In this document: positions 1 through 11,304 of the stretch, in pieces
Numbering within the stretch: the first letter of the stretch is position 1
Layout: every line of letters begins with the position of its first letter
Origin: Heloderma charlesbogerti
Taxonomy: Eukaryota; Chordata; Lepidosauria; Squamata; Helodermatidae
Assembly (NCBI GenBank): GCA_026122225.1
Contig: JANEZZ010002706.1
Coordinates: 717,387-781,386 of the forward strand
Length of the DNA stretch: 64,000 bases
Direction of reading: 5' to 3'
Made by a program: the position numbers and the translations under genes
Notes under the pieces: model-generated
Databases searched by the model: none
The model's input: only the letters and a program-made list of their open reading frames with translations
What the model was told of the DNA's origin: nothing

Positions 1-529
1 CTGCATGTAGTTAAATGAACTTAATGAGGTGAGGTGGCTGAGGGCTTTTTCTAGCTTTTTTAAAACTGTAGAACCTATTTAAAAGCCCCAGCAGTTTCTC
101 GATCATGACGCCACATAGCCCTAACCCTCCCTTTGGGATTATTTGAGTCCTACAGCTATTTAGGAGAAATTAAAGTGGAAGGGGAGAAAGAAGTTTGTGG
201 AGGCTGATTGGATCCTTTGCAGTACTGAAGCTACTAAACTTCTGCAGAAGCTAAAGGTTCCAGTAAATCAGATGCTGTGTTAAATACTAGTATTTCACAT
301 GGAGCTCTTTCTTTCCTTCCTTCTCCCTCTTCAAAATTTCATTGCAGGCAAGCTCCCAACAGGGGGCATGTAAAAGCAGAAAAGAAAAGTAGGGGGAGAG
401 AGGTTTTTTGCTCGTCAAAAAAATCCTACACCAGAGATTAGGGATAGTGACCTCCTAATGGTCACCTTAAACACCTTCTGATTAGGATCTCTAATCTCCT
501 GGGTGACGTGACAATTTTTACTTTTTGTT
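1..529. other. Intergenic, nothing recognised
   Basis: AT-rich sequence without a convincing coding region or a repeat I can name. Confidence 0.5.
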
Positions 530-1010
530 TTAGACTTTTGAGAAAAGGAAATTTTATGCATGGCTAGCGCAAAGGCCACTGGACCTAACTGCCTGAAATT
601 TGGCAGGTTCCATCAGCTCCATGGGGGCTGCCAGGTTCCCCAATTCCATACTCTCATCTCATGTGGAAGAACAAAGAAATTATAGCTCTTTGCTTTGACA
701 CATGTTCTTGAAAAAAGCAAATTTTACCTGTGGCTAGCACAAAAGCCCCTAGGCCTAACTGTGAACTTTGGCAGGCTCAGTCAGCTCTATGGGGGCTGTC
801 GGGTATTCAAATTCCATGCATGTATGTGGAAGCACAAAAAAATTATAGCTCTTTGCTTTGACAGTTTTCTTGAAAACAGCAAATTTTACCTGTGACTAGC
901 ATAAAAGTCACTACCCCTACCTGCCTGAAATTTGCCAAATTCAATTAGCTCCATGGGGGCTTCCAAGCTTCCAAATATCATGAATTTATCTTACAAACTA
1001 AAAACGTTAT
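530..1010. repeat. Three-copy tandem repeat, unit about 162-170 bp
   Basis: Three successive units each carry an AATTTTA..GGCTAGC-type start (near 549, 720 and 882), a GCCTGAAATTTGGCA-type middle and a GCTCCATGGGGGCT segment. The spacings between equivalent points are about 170 and 162 bp. The third unit is the most diverged. The 66-codon open frame at 695-895 only reflects this repeat. It resembles a short satellite-type array; I do not recognise the family. Confidence 0.75.
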
Positions 1011-1484
1011 GGCCATTTTTGTTTCCCAATGCAAGTCAATGGGAATATGTAAAAAAAATTGCGATTAGGACAGCTCAAAAGATCCAGGGCACAGCCTAAA
1101 AGATCTGGGGCCCATGCCCAGGTGGGCCCTCTTCTAATGACACCCCTGCTGGGCAGTATATTTTATAAGTAAGATATCCATATAAGTGTTTGCAGGTGGC
1201 ATCTATATACAAACAAAAGTGGCCTGCCATTGCTGAAGTTTATGTATAACTCTCAGAGAGCCATATTTTCATATATGCATGCATTGAAATTGATATATTC
1301 AAATTTATGTAGCTACATTTTTTCTTGTTCTCTTCTGGTTTTGTTGAAATTTCACAATAAAAATTAATTAAAATATTTTATAGGTAAAATAAAATAAAAT
1401 AGTATTTAACAAGTTATTCAAATTCATTCAATTCCAGAGTTAGCATGTACAAATTAGAATATTCAAAGGATCCAACCTCTGAAG
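1011..1484. other. AT-rich intergenic DNA
   Basis: No gene seen. The first 140 bases may still belong to the element that carries the preceding tandem array, because they have the same composition and run on without a visible boundary. Confidence 0.4.
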
Positions 1485-1595
1485 CAGCCTTGCCCAACCT
1501 GGTGACCTCCAGATGTGGACTACAACTCCCATCATCCCCAGAGAGCATGGGAAAGGGGAGTTGCAGTCCAACACAGGAGGGCAGCAGGTCAGGGA
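1485..1595. mobile_element. Palindromic hAT-type MITE (P1 family)
   Basis: Begins CAGCCTTGCCCAACCTGG, contains CTACAACTCCCATCATCC, and then the mirrored half with GGAGTTGCAGTCCAACACA. This foldback family recurs across the window. Its hAT assignment rests on the intact copy at 34070-34191. This copy is old and its TSD is not clear. Confidence 0.65.
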
Positions 1596-2146
1596 AGTAG
1601 GGCTTGCAAAACATAGAAGCTCTGCTCATTTTAAGCACTAACAAAGAGAGTGTGTTCTCTGACCCCAATTCAGGAACACATTTTAGGCATGGGCCAGGGC
1701 TCGATTTGCAGAGGTGCGTCAAGTGAGATTTCTTAAAGAGTTCAGCACCCAAAAGCAGAAGCACAAATTTTGAATGGGTTCTTTGGGGACAGCTGGGCTG
1801 CAAGTCAGATAGTTTTTGGCTCTTGTGTGGCTCTTGAACCCTGCTAGACTTCCTCCCGGTTCTATGACACATACACAGATGCTGGCCTCTCTCACCAGGC
1901 CTGAAGCCAGTCAACACATGCAGTAGAACATAGAACAACATAGTAAAGTGTTGAAGAGAGCCAGTGGACTGTACCAGTTCAGACTGTAGGTGGACGATAC
2001 CATTTTTTAAGGCTCCCTTATTTTATTTGTTAACACTCTGCAAGCTCATCAGGGATAGCACTGCCTGGTCCATACTGTACTACGGTGTGTATGTGAGTGT
2101 GTGTGTTGTAACTTGCAGCAGCTTTTTAAAGTATATATTTCTGTGT
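1596..2146. other. Intergenic, nothing recognised
   Basis: An antisense open frame (1414-1941) covers most of this and also the MITE. It has no recognisable domain and is judged to be chance. Confidence 0.45.
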
Positions 2147-2343
2147 GGGACCCTAGCTCAGTGGTAAAGCACCAGCTTTGCATGTAGGAATTATCAGGTT
2201 CAATTCCTGGCATCTCCAATTTAAAAGAAGAACAGGAGCAGCAGGTAATAGGAAAATACCCTTTTTTGTGTGAGACCCCAGAGATCCACTGCCATGTAGA
2301 GTACAGCATACTTGGTAAGATGGACAAATGGTCTGACTGGTTG
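2147..2343 (+). mobile_element. tRNA-Ala-like SINE, left part
   Basis: The 5' part resembles a tRNA-Ala gene. It has an A-box-like TAGCTCAGTGG (2154-2164), a TTTGCATG anticodon-arm segment, and a B-box-like GGTTCAATTCC (2198-2208) followed by TGGCATCTCC. The SINE body follows. It is interrupted at 2343 by the hAT-like element at 2344-2758 and resumes at 2759. Confidence 0.75.
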
Positions 2344-2758
2344 TAGGGATAGACAAATCTTTCGATTTCTATTTTTCTCAGTTCCCTATTTTTTTCAATC
2401 AGTTCATCCTGTACACTGAGATTTTAAAAAAAGTTTGCTTCAAAATTTGAACACATTTTTGTGCACATTTGTCCTAATATAGGTGTTTTTGTACTCAGGT
2501 TTGCCTAACACACACATTTTTTGGAAGTGATTTTCCTAATATAATGCATTTTTACTGTTATTTTCATTAATCACACATTGTTATATGCACTTTCCCTTAA
2601 TATACACATTTTTGTATGCATTTTTTGCTTGGAGAAGTCTACTGAAACATTCAAAGAAGTGCAAATTTCAATAGATAACTGAGTTTTAGTTTGCATATTG
2701 TTTTGAAAGTGTGAAATTGGGTATGTTTATATTAAACAAAGGACTGAACTAATTCCTA
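2344..2758. mobile_element. TAGGGAT-ended hAT-like element inside a SINE
   Basis: Starts TAGGGATAGACAAATC and ends TTCCTA. The interior is T-rich with repeated CATTTTTG-type motifs, like the elements at 14233-14701 and 46845-47165. The SINE reads across both sides (GGTCTGACT on the left, TTAGTATAAGGCAGCTTCC on the right), so the middle is a later insertion. The flanking 8-mers, actggttg and acttagta, are poorly conserved. Confidence 0.6.
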
Positions 2759-2785
2759 ACTTAGTATAAGGCAGCTTCCTACATT
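2759..2785 (+). mobile_element. tRNA-Ala-like SINE, right part
   Basis: Carries TATAAGGCAGCTTCCTA, the distal end of the SINE begun at 2147. The same end is seen inverted at 30438. Confidence 0.65.
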
Positions 2786-3189
2786 AAGTAAGCTTTTTTT
2801 TTTTTTAAGTGTCACTGAAATGGTGCTATCCATTCTACCACCTCCTTTTGCTGGTTGTGTACATTCAACCACAGAACATTTGCATTCCAGAAACAACTCT
2901 TTAAAAGATGCTATTTCCACGAAGTGAGATATCAAAGATCAAAGGGAAAGAATCAGCCAAAAGCAATTTGCCTGGAAGGCACTACTGTTCTCAAGTGTAT
3001 GAACATCTGCAGGAAAAGTACTGCCACTTGTGGAAACATGCAAGGCAGAAGTAAGAGAGGACGTTCTAAGTTAATAGCACTCATGGGCATGGGAATGAGA
3101 CTGCTGCAGGCAGCTCAATCAAGCAGATTGTAGACAGAAGGGTTGACAACAGGGCCAAGTCCAAATGGTTCAAAATACAGCTGCCAGAA
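2786..3189. other. Intergenic, nothing recognised
   Basis: Contains a short T tract and a 92-codon open frame without recognisable features. Confidence 0.4.
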
Positions 3190-3528
3190 TATTAACTCGA
3201 TCACGTTGTATTAAGCGCATAACTTGCATTCAGCACATAATGCATATATTAATGAAAATAACATTAAAATGCACTGTGTTAGGAAAATTGCTTGCAAAAA
3301 TGTCTATATTATATAAAATTTCATACAAAAAATTCAAGTATTAGGAAAAATGTGCATAAAAATAAGTACAAGTTTTCATGCAAACTTTAAAAAAAATTAA
3401 ATCTCAAGAGTTTGGGATGAACCAAATTTAAGATTGGAAAAATTATCCAAGATTGGGATGGAACAAATGTAAGACTGGAAAAATGAGAATCTGAGAGAAA
3501 CCAAAATTGACATAATTGTCCATCCCTA
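3190..3528 (-). mobile_element. Truncated TAGGGATG-ended element, antisense
   Basis: The right end is GTCCATCCCTA, the complement of TAGGGATGGAC. The A-rich interior mirrors the T-rich interiors of the 2344, 14233 and 46845 copies. The left terminus is not found, so this copy looks truncated. Confidence 0.5.
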
Positions 3529-5319
3529 TTATGACCATATAGATACAATCCATTGCAGTGGGATATGCCACATTGAATGTGCCTTGATGGCATCAAGGCA
3601 GCGTCCCAAAGAGTCACAACCCATGTTTGGAATGAAGTTGGTGGCTTGCAAATACAATGCACACTTATCAAGAATCTGCTAACACAATTCCATTGAGATC
3701 AGTTTGTGAAGGGTGGTTTTCTGACGCAAAAGAACTCCACCTCTTTGGTCCACATTCACAGGCCTGGAGGCAGCTGTGTCTATGTCGCCTTGATTGACTG
3801 CTCCTAGTTGAGTGCATGGGGAATACCTGCAGGTGCTGGAAAGGTGCAGTCACAGCTCTACAGAGCCCTAAATCCATGGGAAAGGATTGGCAGAAATTAT
3901 CTTTAGCCATGAATACGTCAAAGTCAAGCAATGTTCTTATGTGGCTACACTGGACAGATATTCCAGATATTATTCAAGAATAACCTGTGGTATTCTGTGA
4001 TGACAAAACTGCAACAAACAAGTACAGAATTTAGTGTGGAATGCAGAATAATTTGCACTGAGAGTCTTCTTTCTTTCTCTCTTGAGATTAAAAAAACACA
4101 CCAAGTTTCTAGCCCTTGAGAAAATAGGTTTGGAGTCAATGAACAAAATGCCTGGTGAAATCTCAGAAGCCCAGGGGAAGGGGAAGCAAATTTTCATCAT
4201 GAGCTTTAATACCCCCAAATAGCTTTTTGTTCTGGTGTTTGACTAGTGGAAGCAAGGTAAATTATGCAAAATTATGCAAAACTGGTAAATTTGCATAATG
4301 CCTGTATTGCATTATTCAGCATTTATTGGCACAAATCTTTGATCTTTCCTTTTTAAAGTGCAGCTCTGCCTTGACACTAACCCTCTTTTAATACATGGAC
4401 CAGGGCTAAAGTGGAGAACTTGCCCTTGGTAGTTTACCTTAAGATTCTCTGATATGAGAGGGGGATGTCTCTTATTTGCTCCAGCTTTTTTGCTTTTGAC
4501 ACACTCTGCTTTGAGGTGATGTCAGTGAATCTGGAGTTGGGGTACCAGCTATCATTCTCTGAGCATGTTGCTGGAACTGGAGGATGCGTAACGTCAAGGG
4601 GGAAGGAAAAAAATGCAGCGGAGCCATTCTTGCCAGTCATGTGCTTGCACACGTTCTGTTAGCCTGCACATGTCAACTAAGGGATCCTATGCACAGTACC
4701 AGCTGCACTCACTATACTGCCCACTACATCAATTTTTGCCCCTTAAAACAGGGAATGGCATAATTGCCAGAAGAACCGGACTTAGGTGAAAAACGAAAAG
4801 GCAATATTTAAAAGTGCATTTTACATTAGAAACTCAAGCTTTCAGCAACTGTGCTCATTGCTTTATGTATTTGGAAAACTGACAGCAGGTCATCTCATCA
4901 TTAAATTTCACACAAAGCTCTGCTTTCACAAGAGGACCTAACGTATGATTCCTTTTGTCATGTTGCCTGTGTGTGAAAACACCCTCTCCACATAAGCATC
5001 GCTTACTGGGATGGCAAGCACAGCGCTTACAATGTGCACTAGAAATCTAGATTCTATGTGCTTCAGTAGCTGCACCCAGTTGTGGTCTAGTGCTGCTCCA
5101 TCTGTGCACAGTCAAAAGTAGCCACATGCTCAAAAAAGTCATGGAGAAGGACATGGGGGCTGGGGGAGAAGCTTATGATGCCACTGCTGTTACTTTCCTC
5201 CCCCTAACCAAGCTGGCTTCCCCCACTGCTGTTGGATATGGCATTTTCTGTGGCTACATTAGATGCATGACAGTGTGTCAACAATACACTGTAAAACAAT
5301 TTGCTTTAAAATTTGAGTT
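3529..5319. other. Intergenic, nothing recognised
   Basis: About 1.8 kb without a credible exon or a repeat I can name. The short open frames here overlap on both strands and lack domain signals. Confidence 0.45.
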
Positions 5320-5590
5320 CTTGAATGGGAGAAAAACAACAGCATCTAGACTACAGCATCTAGGCAGCCTTTCCCTTCTCCCGTTCCCTCTCCCCCCAGA
5401 TCTGTATTTTTGTAACGTCTTGCCTGATGAAGAGATCTGGAGATCTCAAAAGCTTGCACATTTTGGCAGTCTTGGACTTGACCTAATAAACATGTTGCAC
5501 TATATGGAGTTCAGTATTTACATAGCATTCAAAATGCTTCACATCCGTTACTCTTCTTGAAATCCTTGCAACAGCCCTGTGCAATGTGTG
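5320..5590 (+). repeat. Left arm of a 270-bp inverted repeat
   Basis: Shares GCCTGATGAAGAGATCT, CTCAAAAGCTTGCACA and AACATGTTGCACTATATGG with the reverse complement of 5905-6175. Both arms contain the same order of segments. Confidence 0.75.
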
Positions 5591-5624
5591 ATTTCACGAC
5601 CATTTGTCATCATTATATGTTTGA

Positions 5625-5698
5625 TGTGTGTATGAATATATATGTATACATATACATATATGCATGTGTGTGTATCTATATGTATACATACACACACA
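5625..5698. repeat. TA/CA-rich simple sequence
   Basis: Alternating TATG, TATA and CACA tracts lie within the spacer between the two inverted arms. Confidence 0.7.
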
Positions 5699-5904
5699 CT
5701 CTTGTTGTTTAATTTCAAAATTTTGGGGCGATCATAAATATTGTAATAACTTTTATCCTGACCTTTAGATTATTTCTCATTATCACATGTGGTTATTAGG
5801 GATTATGTGGGGCAGGCGGAGGAAGCAAATTCTGCATGGGCCACAAACTCAGCGGTGCCCCCAGCAAACTTGCCACCTGTGGGCAATATGTGGTTAACAA
5901 ACAC

Positions 5905-6175
5905 TAGCCCACTTCATGGGGCTGTTGCAAGGATTGCAAGAAGAGTAAGGGATGTGAAGCAATTTGAACGCTATGTAAATATTGAATGCCACATAGTGCA
6001 ACATGTTTATTAGGTCAACTGCAAGAATGCCAAAAAGTGCAAGCTTTTGATATCTCCAAATCTCTTCATCAGGCAAGATGTTACAAAAAACAGATGGGGG
6101 GAGAGGGAATGGGGGAAGGAAAAGGCTGCCTAGGTGCTGTAGTCTAGATGCTGTTGTCTTTCTCCCATCTGCCTT
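5905..6175 (-). repeat. Right arm of the 270-bp inverted repeat
   Basis: Reverse-complement copy of 5320-5590, including CAAGCTTTTGATATCTCC and CTTCATCAGGCAAGATGTT. The spacer between arms is about 315 bp. A third short piece of the same sequence (GCCTGATAAAGAGATCTC) follows at about 6187. Confidence 0.75.
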
Positions 6176-6312
6176 ATTTAACATCTTGCCTGATAAAGAG
6201 ATCTCAAAAGCTTGTACATATTTTTTTTTGTGATCTTTGAGTTGTTCCAATAGAAGTGTTATACTAATATGGATTTTCAAATTCTTCTTATGGCCAACAC
6301 AGCACCATAATC

Positions 6313-6313
<1 letters not shown>

Positions 6314-6355
<42 letters not shown>
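6314..6355. repeat. (TA)n microsatellite
   Basis: About 21 uninterrupted TA units. Confidence 0.95.
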
Positions 6356-6359
<4 letters not shown>

Positions 6360-6410
6360 AAGATTCCAAAATATGTGTGTGTATCTATCTCTATCTATCA
6401 TCGTCTCTCT

Positions 6411-6436
6411 GTGTGTGTGTGTGTGTGTGTGTGTGT
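6411..6436. repeat. (GT)n microsatellite
   Basis: Thirteen GT units preceded by CTAT repeats. Confidence 0.95.
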
Positions 6437-7019
6437 ATAGTTTTGAGAATGGCTGTAATGGACCGCCTTTTGCATATATATTCCTCACTAAAACAGGGAG
6501 TGGACTCCTGTCATGCCCTGTGGCGGGGAGTAGGGGCTGAGCTGTGGTGCAACTCAGGCCATGACAGAGTCCAACCTCTGTCATGATCCTCTTACGAGAG
6601 CCACAAAAGACTACAAATCCCATCAAGAAAGTGCCCCCTCCATTCCACATGCAGAAGCTGACAGGAATAGCAATTAAACCTTACTTCAACGCTGGCAACG
6701 GGATAATGTCCACCACCATATTTAAGTGCAGCTGGCTGGTTTCAGGGGAGCAGGACGGACCATGTGGCACTCACAGTTCTGTCCCCTAAGACAGGGTATT
6801 GCCAGGGGAGCTCAGGAGGAACGGCCATGGGGCTGCTTCCACTGTCCCTCAGTATCTGCCGCCTGAGTTAGATGCCTCACTCTGTCTAGTGGCAGGGCCG
6901 GCCCTGATGGTTGGCCTCTTTTAAATGCTGAGTTTCACCAGATGGAATTTTGGATTGTTATTTTCGTTTTAGATTCTCTTCTTCATTTACAGAGTCTCAC
7001 TGAGCCTGGCTGTATATGC
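6437..7019. other. Intergenic, nothing recognised
   Basis: Contains GACTACAAATCCCATCA near 6609, which may be a remnant of a foldback repeat. No gene seen. Confidence 0.4.
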
Positions 7020-7280
7020 TTGTTTGTTTGTTTATTTAAGGTCATTTATGTCTCATCTTTAAAAATAGAATCCTCCCCTCCCCCAGGCATCTTACAAAAT
7101 AAAACTATAATAAAATCACAGACAGTTTAAAGAAGTACCAAACAATTAAAAACACAAGATTACTCATAAAAAGTCTTGTGGAATAAAAAGGCTTTCAGAG
7201 CCCATCTAAAGATGGGAAGAGAGGGGAATTGATGGAGTACCCCTTAAAAGGGCATTCTCCATCACTGTATAGCCACCACT
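7020..7280 (-). mobile_element. L2-like LINE 3' fragment, antisense
   Basis: Begins with a TTTATTTA-rich tail and continues with complements of L2-like 3' UTR segments such as AAAAGGCTTT and CCACTGAGAAGGCCCT, comparable with 47552-47880. Confidence 0.5.
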
Positions 7281-7839
7281 GAGAAGGCCCTGGCATTAGT
7301 CAGACATTTACTCAGAATTAAGTCCCACTGCCAAGTGCACATAGCATTTCAGCCTTACCTTTTCTAGGTTAAAATCTTGTGTATGCTTAATTGAAAACAA
7401 CTTAAGCCCTATTGAATTCAGGGAAGCTTACGTCCTAGTAAAGAATCAACAGTATAATTCCTATATCAAGAAAGAGCACTGGCTAATTTTGCCTGAAGCG
7501 TATTTTGCCCTTTCTTGCTAAACCATCCAGATCCTCCTGTACTCTTATATCAATTCTCTCTAACTCCTTTGGGACAGTAAAAGCCTGGGCCACTGAGAGA
7601 TGCTGGACTGCACCCAACAGAAACAGACTCACCCCTTTGGTGCACAAAAGAGATACAGCAATCCCGATTTGGAAAGCACCTATTAAAATCAAGAAATTGC
7701 CTCACCAGCACATTCTCAGACTCGTACATTTCATGAGCCTTTTCTGTAGGCCGTCCTCAGTTCTTATAAGGAAAGGTGCTAGAATGAAGTCTGTCTGAAT
7801 GTCCTATTGAACTCAGTGGGCAGGGTCAAGGGTAGGCAT
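7281..7839. other. Intergenic, nothing recognised
   Basis: Contains a weak ACTCAGAATTAAGTCCCACTG segment of a kind seen elsewhere in the window. No gene seen. Confidence 0.4.
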
Positions 7840-8170
7840 GGTTGGGCACCTGCCAAGGGCTCACACCCCAGAAGGGGTCCATGGGCAAAAGCCTCATGTT
7901 GTTGTTCCTGCTCTTCACCATTTCAATATGTTTGTTCACTTGCCTCTCACTCCAGCCCAGACAATGTAGCTGGTGAGAAGGAGTAGGAGATGCCACAGCC
8001 TGATTGCTCACTGGATCTCTGCCTGTCATGCAAGCAAGTAGTAGCAGTGATGACAAAGAGGTAAAAGCAATAGCAGATGGTGATGATGGTGCTGAGAAGG
8101 TAGATTCACTGAGGGAGATACTCACAGAAGCTGGGTATCCCAAAGGCCCTCAAAAACCTGGAGGCAGCAC
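7840..8170 (-). repeat. Unnamed dispersed repeat X, copy 1
   Basis: The reverse complement matches 14900-15270 in order: a CAGGTTTT..CTTTGGG start, CTACCTTCTCA..CACCAT, a segment ending GAGCAAT or GAGCAAG, GAGAGGCA, and finally GAGCCCTTGGCAGGTGC. Function and family unknown. Confidence 0.6.
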
Positions 8171-8445
8171 TCTAGTAGGACCCACACTTCTGAGTAAACA
8201 TGCGTCACATCAGGCTGGAAGAATGAGACTCAGTGGTTCCAGAGTGCTCCACAAACATTTAAGCTGGAATACATGGATTTACTTGGATTGATCCAAAACT
8301 TTTTCATGAGTGTCATATAAACAGTATGTCTCCATTTTGGCAACTTTCACTGTGCCTTTCCTCCTTCTTTGCCCTCACTGTCCTTGGCCTCAGTTGTCCT
8401 CACTGTCATTTTAATCAAATCAGCTGTGTCAACTCACCTTGAGAG

Positions 8446-8645
8446 CCAGTGTGGTGTGAGAGTCAACTAGGGAAACCTGGGTTCAAATCCTCACTCAGCC
8501 ATGAAGCTCACTGAGTGACTTTGGCTCAGACCCTCAGCCTAACTTACCTCACATGGTCCTTGTGAGGATAAAATGGAGAGGAGAAGTAACATGTATACCA
8601 CCTTGGGCTCCTTGCAGAAAAGGTGGGATATAAATGTGACAAATT
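8446..8645 (+). mobile_element. tRNA-derived SINE (squamate type)
   Basis: Has a tRNA-like head with a B box at 8480-8490 (GGTTCAAATCC), then CACTCAGCCATGAAGCTCAC, a body with ACCTCACATGG and GAGGATAAAATGGAG, and a GGGATATAAATGTGA tail. The same SINE recurs at 15862, 20495 (antisense), 23705 and 32392 (antisense). Confidence 0.8.
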
Positions 8646-8809
8646 AGAAACAGATGAAAAATATGTTTCCAGACATGGGGAAAATGAGACAGTGGGTTGG
8701 ATCCAGGATCTGCCTTCTGCAAATCAGGATCTGCAAATCAGAAAGGATTTGCTCCTGGAAGGTGCCTCCACTTGATTTTGGGGGATCCCCCTCCCCCCAC
8801 ACATCACAG

Positions 8810-8866
8810 TAACAAACAAACAAATAAATAAATGGATACAAATAAATAAATGGATAAATAAACGAA
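8810..8866. repeat. AAAT/AAAC/GGAT-type simple repeat
   Basis: Runs of AAAC and AAAT units interspersed with GGAT. Confidence 0.85.
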
Positions 8867-9317
8867 ATCAGATGAGTGCCCACAGTCAATAGCATTAAAT
8901 GGCAGGTGTGGGGTGGTCAAATAAGGCTAAAGACAGTGAGGGCAAAGTAGAAGGAGGAAAATGATGCCAAGAGGATGCAGCAGCCACAGGAACACAAGTG
9001 TGCTGTACATCTTTGAAACAATGTGAATGCTTGGTGAGGTGAGTGTATATGATAGCTTGTTTGGCTGCATGAAATATGCTACTTTTGAGCCAAACACTGA
9101 AATTAGAGAAAATTCAGCATAGCTCTCACTGAAGCTGATTTAGCCCATGAAATCATAACATTTGTGCTGGGGCGCCAGGAACGTCAGGACAAAGTCACAA
9201 AAACACCAGCACAACATGTTTGGTGATATTTCATTAGCACAGCTCTTGGCTTGCCTTATCCTAAGAAGGAAGTTCTAAAGTTCTGTCCTTTGCATGTTAA
9301 CTCAGAAGTAAATCCCT

Positions 9318-9526
9318 TTGACCTTGGAGAAGATGCTGATGCTAGGGAAAGTGGAAGGCAAAAGGAAGAGGGGCCGACCAAGGGCAAGATGGATGGATGA
9401 TATTCTGGAGGTGACGGACTCGACCTTGGGGGAGCTGAGGGTGGCGACAGCCAACAGGAAGCTCTGGCGTGGGCTGGTCCATGAAGTCACGAAGAGTCGG
9501 AAGCAACTGAGCGAATAAACAACAAA
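9318..9526 (+). mobile_element. RTE/BovB-type LINE 3' end
   Basis: An open frame of about 66 codons matches the C-terminal tail of RTE-type ORF2. It carries LEKMLMLGKVEGKRKRGRPR, RWMDDI and HEVTKSRKQ, then an AGCGAATAAACAACAA tail. The same tail, in antisense, closes the large BovB at 61197-64000. This copy is strongly 5'-truncated and has diverged from that one. Confidence 0.75.
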
Positions 9527-9794
9527 AATCCCTTTGAGTACAGCTGGAGTTACTCCCAAGCAAAAGCATATGGGATGATAGCAGCCTTAGGATCAAGCTG
9601 TTGATCCTAAGCTGTTGATTGCAGTGCAATCCTATGCATGATTGCTAAAAAGTAAGTCTAACGTATTCCAGGGGAACCAACAGTGCAATCCTATACTCAG
9701 ACATAAACCCCATGGAGCCCTACGGAACCTCCCTCCACACCCAGGTGAGTGGATATAGGGTCGCAGCCTAAATCTCTAGTAAGTGTGCTTAAAT

Positions 9795-9880
9795 AGAAGC
9801 ACCTGATGAAGGGGACACTATGCCTTGATAGCTTATGCTATAATAAATTTGTTCAACTTTGCTTCCTTCTTTTGCCTTAA
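9795..9880 (+). repeat. Fragment of a dispersed GATGAAG..AATAAATTTGTT repeat
   Basis: Contains CACCTGATGAAGGGG and GCTTATGCTATAATAAATTT. The same module hosts the hAT-like insertion at 57830-58524. Family not named. Confidence 0.5.
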
Positions 9881-9989
9881 ATAGTTTATGGCTAGGTAAC
9901 CAGTATACTTCCTTTACACACTGAGTACAAATCACAGGGTTTCAGCTCATTCATTTGAGTTGTTACTCATCAGGGAGGATAAAGCTATC

Positions 9990-10200
9990 AGCTAGTCATG
10001 ATGGCTAGATTTTACCTCCAGTATCAGAGGCAGTATGTCTGTTTATCAGTTGCTGGGGAACACAGGCGGAGGGTGCTATTGCATTCATGTCCTGCTTTTG
10101 AGCTCCCCATTAGGGCATCAGGTTGGCCACTGTGTGAATGGAACGCTGGACTAAATAGGCCTTTGGTCTGATCCAGCACTTCTCTTTTTATGTTCTTATG
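9990..10200 (+). mobile_element. CR1-like LINE 3' end
   Basis: Carries CAGAGGCAGTATG, TGCATTCATGTCCTGC, GGCCACTGTGTGAA and a terminal TTTATGTTCTTATGAG. This order matches the longer CR1-like copies at 12370 and 58940. Confidence 0.75.
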
Positions 10201-11137
10201 AGCCACAGTTACCGCCTCCTTGTGATTTACTTCAACTGCAATTAGTTGACAGGGAAACTGAAAACTGGTCTATCTCCTTGCCTCTTGATCTTCCTATCAC
10301 TGGCTCTTTTAAATAATGACCTCTGATAAATATTAACCACTGTGTGGTTTTCCATTAGACAAGGTTGTTTGCTTTGGCATCCAGAGTACCTTGTCCTTCT
10401 TCAAAGTTGGTTGCAACCTAGATCTTATGTCAGGAACAGACAGGCCCTGCCTTTCCCTCTGGGAATTTGCACCTCCCTGTTCTCTTCACTGATAATTTCA
10501 TTGTTCTCCTTCCTACCAGATGTCTTCCTCATCTTCCAGGTAGGGATTTGGAAAAAATACCCAAAAGCAGCTTCTCAAGCTGACCTATTTCTTCCAAGAT
10601 GAAAAGGCAGACAGCAGGAGCTGAGACCAGTACAGCGGCTCTACGGGTCTCAGTTATGTTTTGTTCCTGTATACCTGGGGTGCAGAATTTCTTTCAGCTC
10701 AAAGGCCAAATTCTATTTTGGAGAAGCTCACAGGGGCTGCATTCCAGTGTTGGGGGTGGGGCCAAAGGCAAAATGGACAAAGCAGACCCTGCAAATATCA
10801 GCACATTTTAGCTTTAAGCTCCTACTGCTAGTAACTAGACTCGAGAGAGGCATTTTAACCTTCTAGAATGAGGTAAAAACTAAACAAAAGCTGGGAAGCC
10901 ACCAAACTATTAGTGGTTAGGGAAAAGGAGGTAAGATTAGGGGAAGGGAGCATGGCTCTCTGGGTAGTCTCAGAGGGCCAGATCAGGACCTCAGGAGGGC
11001 TGGATTTGGCCCATGGGCCAAATACGGGAAACAAAGAGGATTGAGGAATCAAAGACAAAGACAAAGCTACATGCCTGTTCAACAGAGTGAAAGATAACAT
11101 TGTCAATGGATAAGGAATGTTCATGACAGGCATAAGG
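10201..11137. other. Intergenic, nothing recognised
   Basis: No exon-like signal or named repeat. Confidence 0.45.
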
Positions 11138-11232
11138 AATCTGTGGCCCTGGAAGACGTTGTTGGTCTACAACTCCCATCTTCCCTAACCATTGACCATG
11201 CTGGCTAAGGCTGATGGGAGTTGGTTTATGGG
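11138..11232. mobile_element. P1-family foldback MITE, degraded
   Basis: Contains CTACAACTCCCATCTTCC, a centre with CATGCTGGCT, and the mirrored CTGATGGGAGTTGGT. The termini are eroded. Confidence 0.55.
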
Positions 11233-11304
11233 AAGAGGAGGGCTTGGAGGGAAAGATGGGATGTTTATATTATTGACTTTGGGATGATGACAAAGCATCC
11301 CAGC

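Noticed and set aside
1414..1941. 175-codon antisense open frame
   Set aside because: It runs through a P1 MITE, has no domain, signal or splice context, and its composition is that of flanking DNA.
2147..2220. Functional tRNA-Ala gene
   Set aside because: Boxes are present but the cloverleaf is degraded and the sequence continues into a SINE body.
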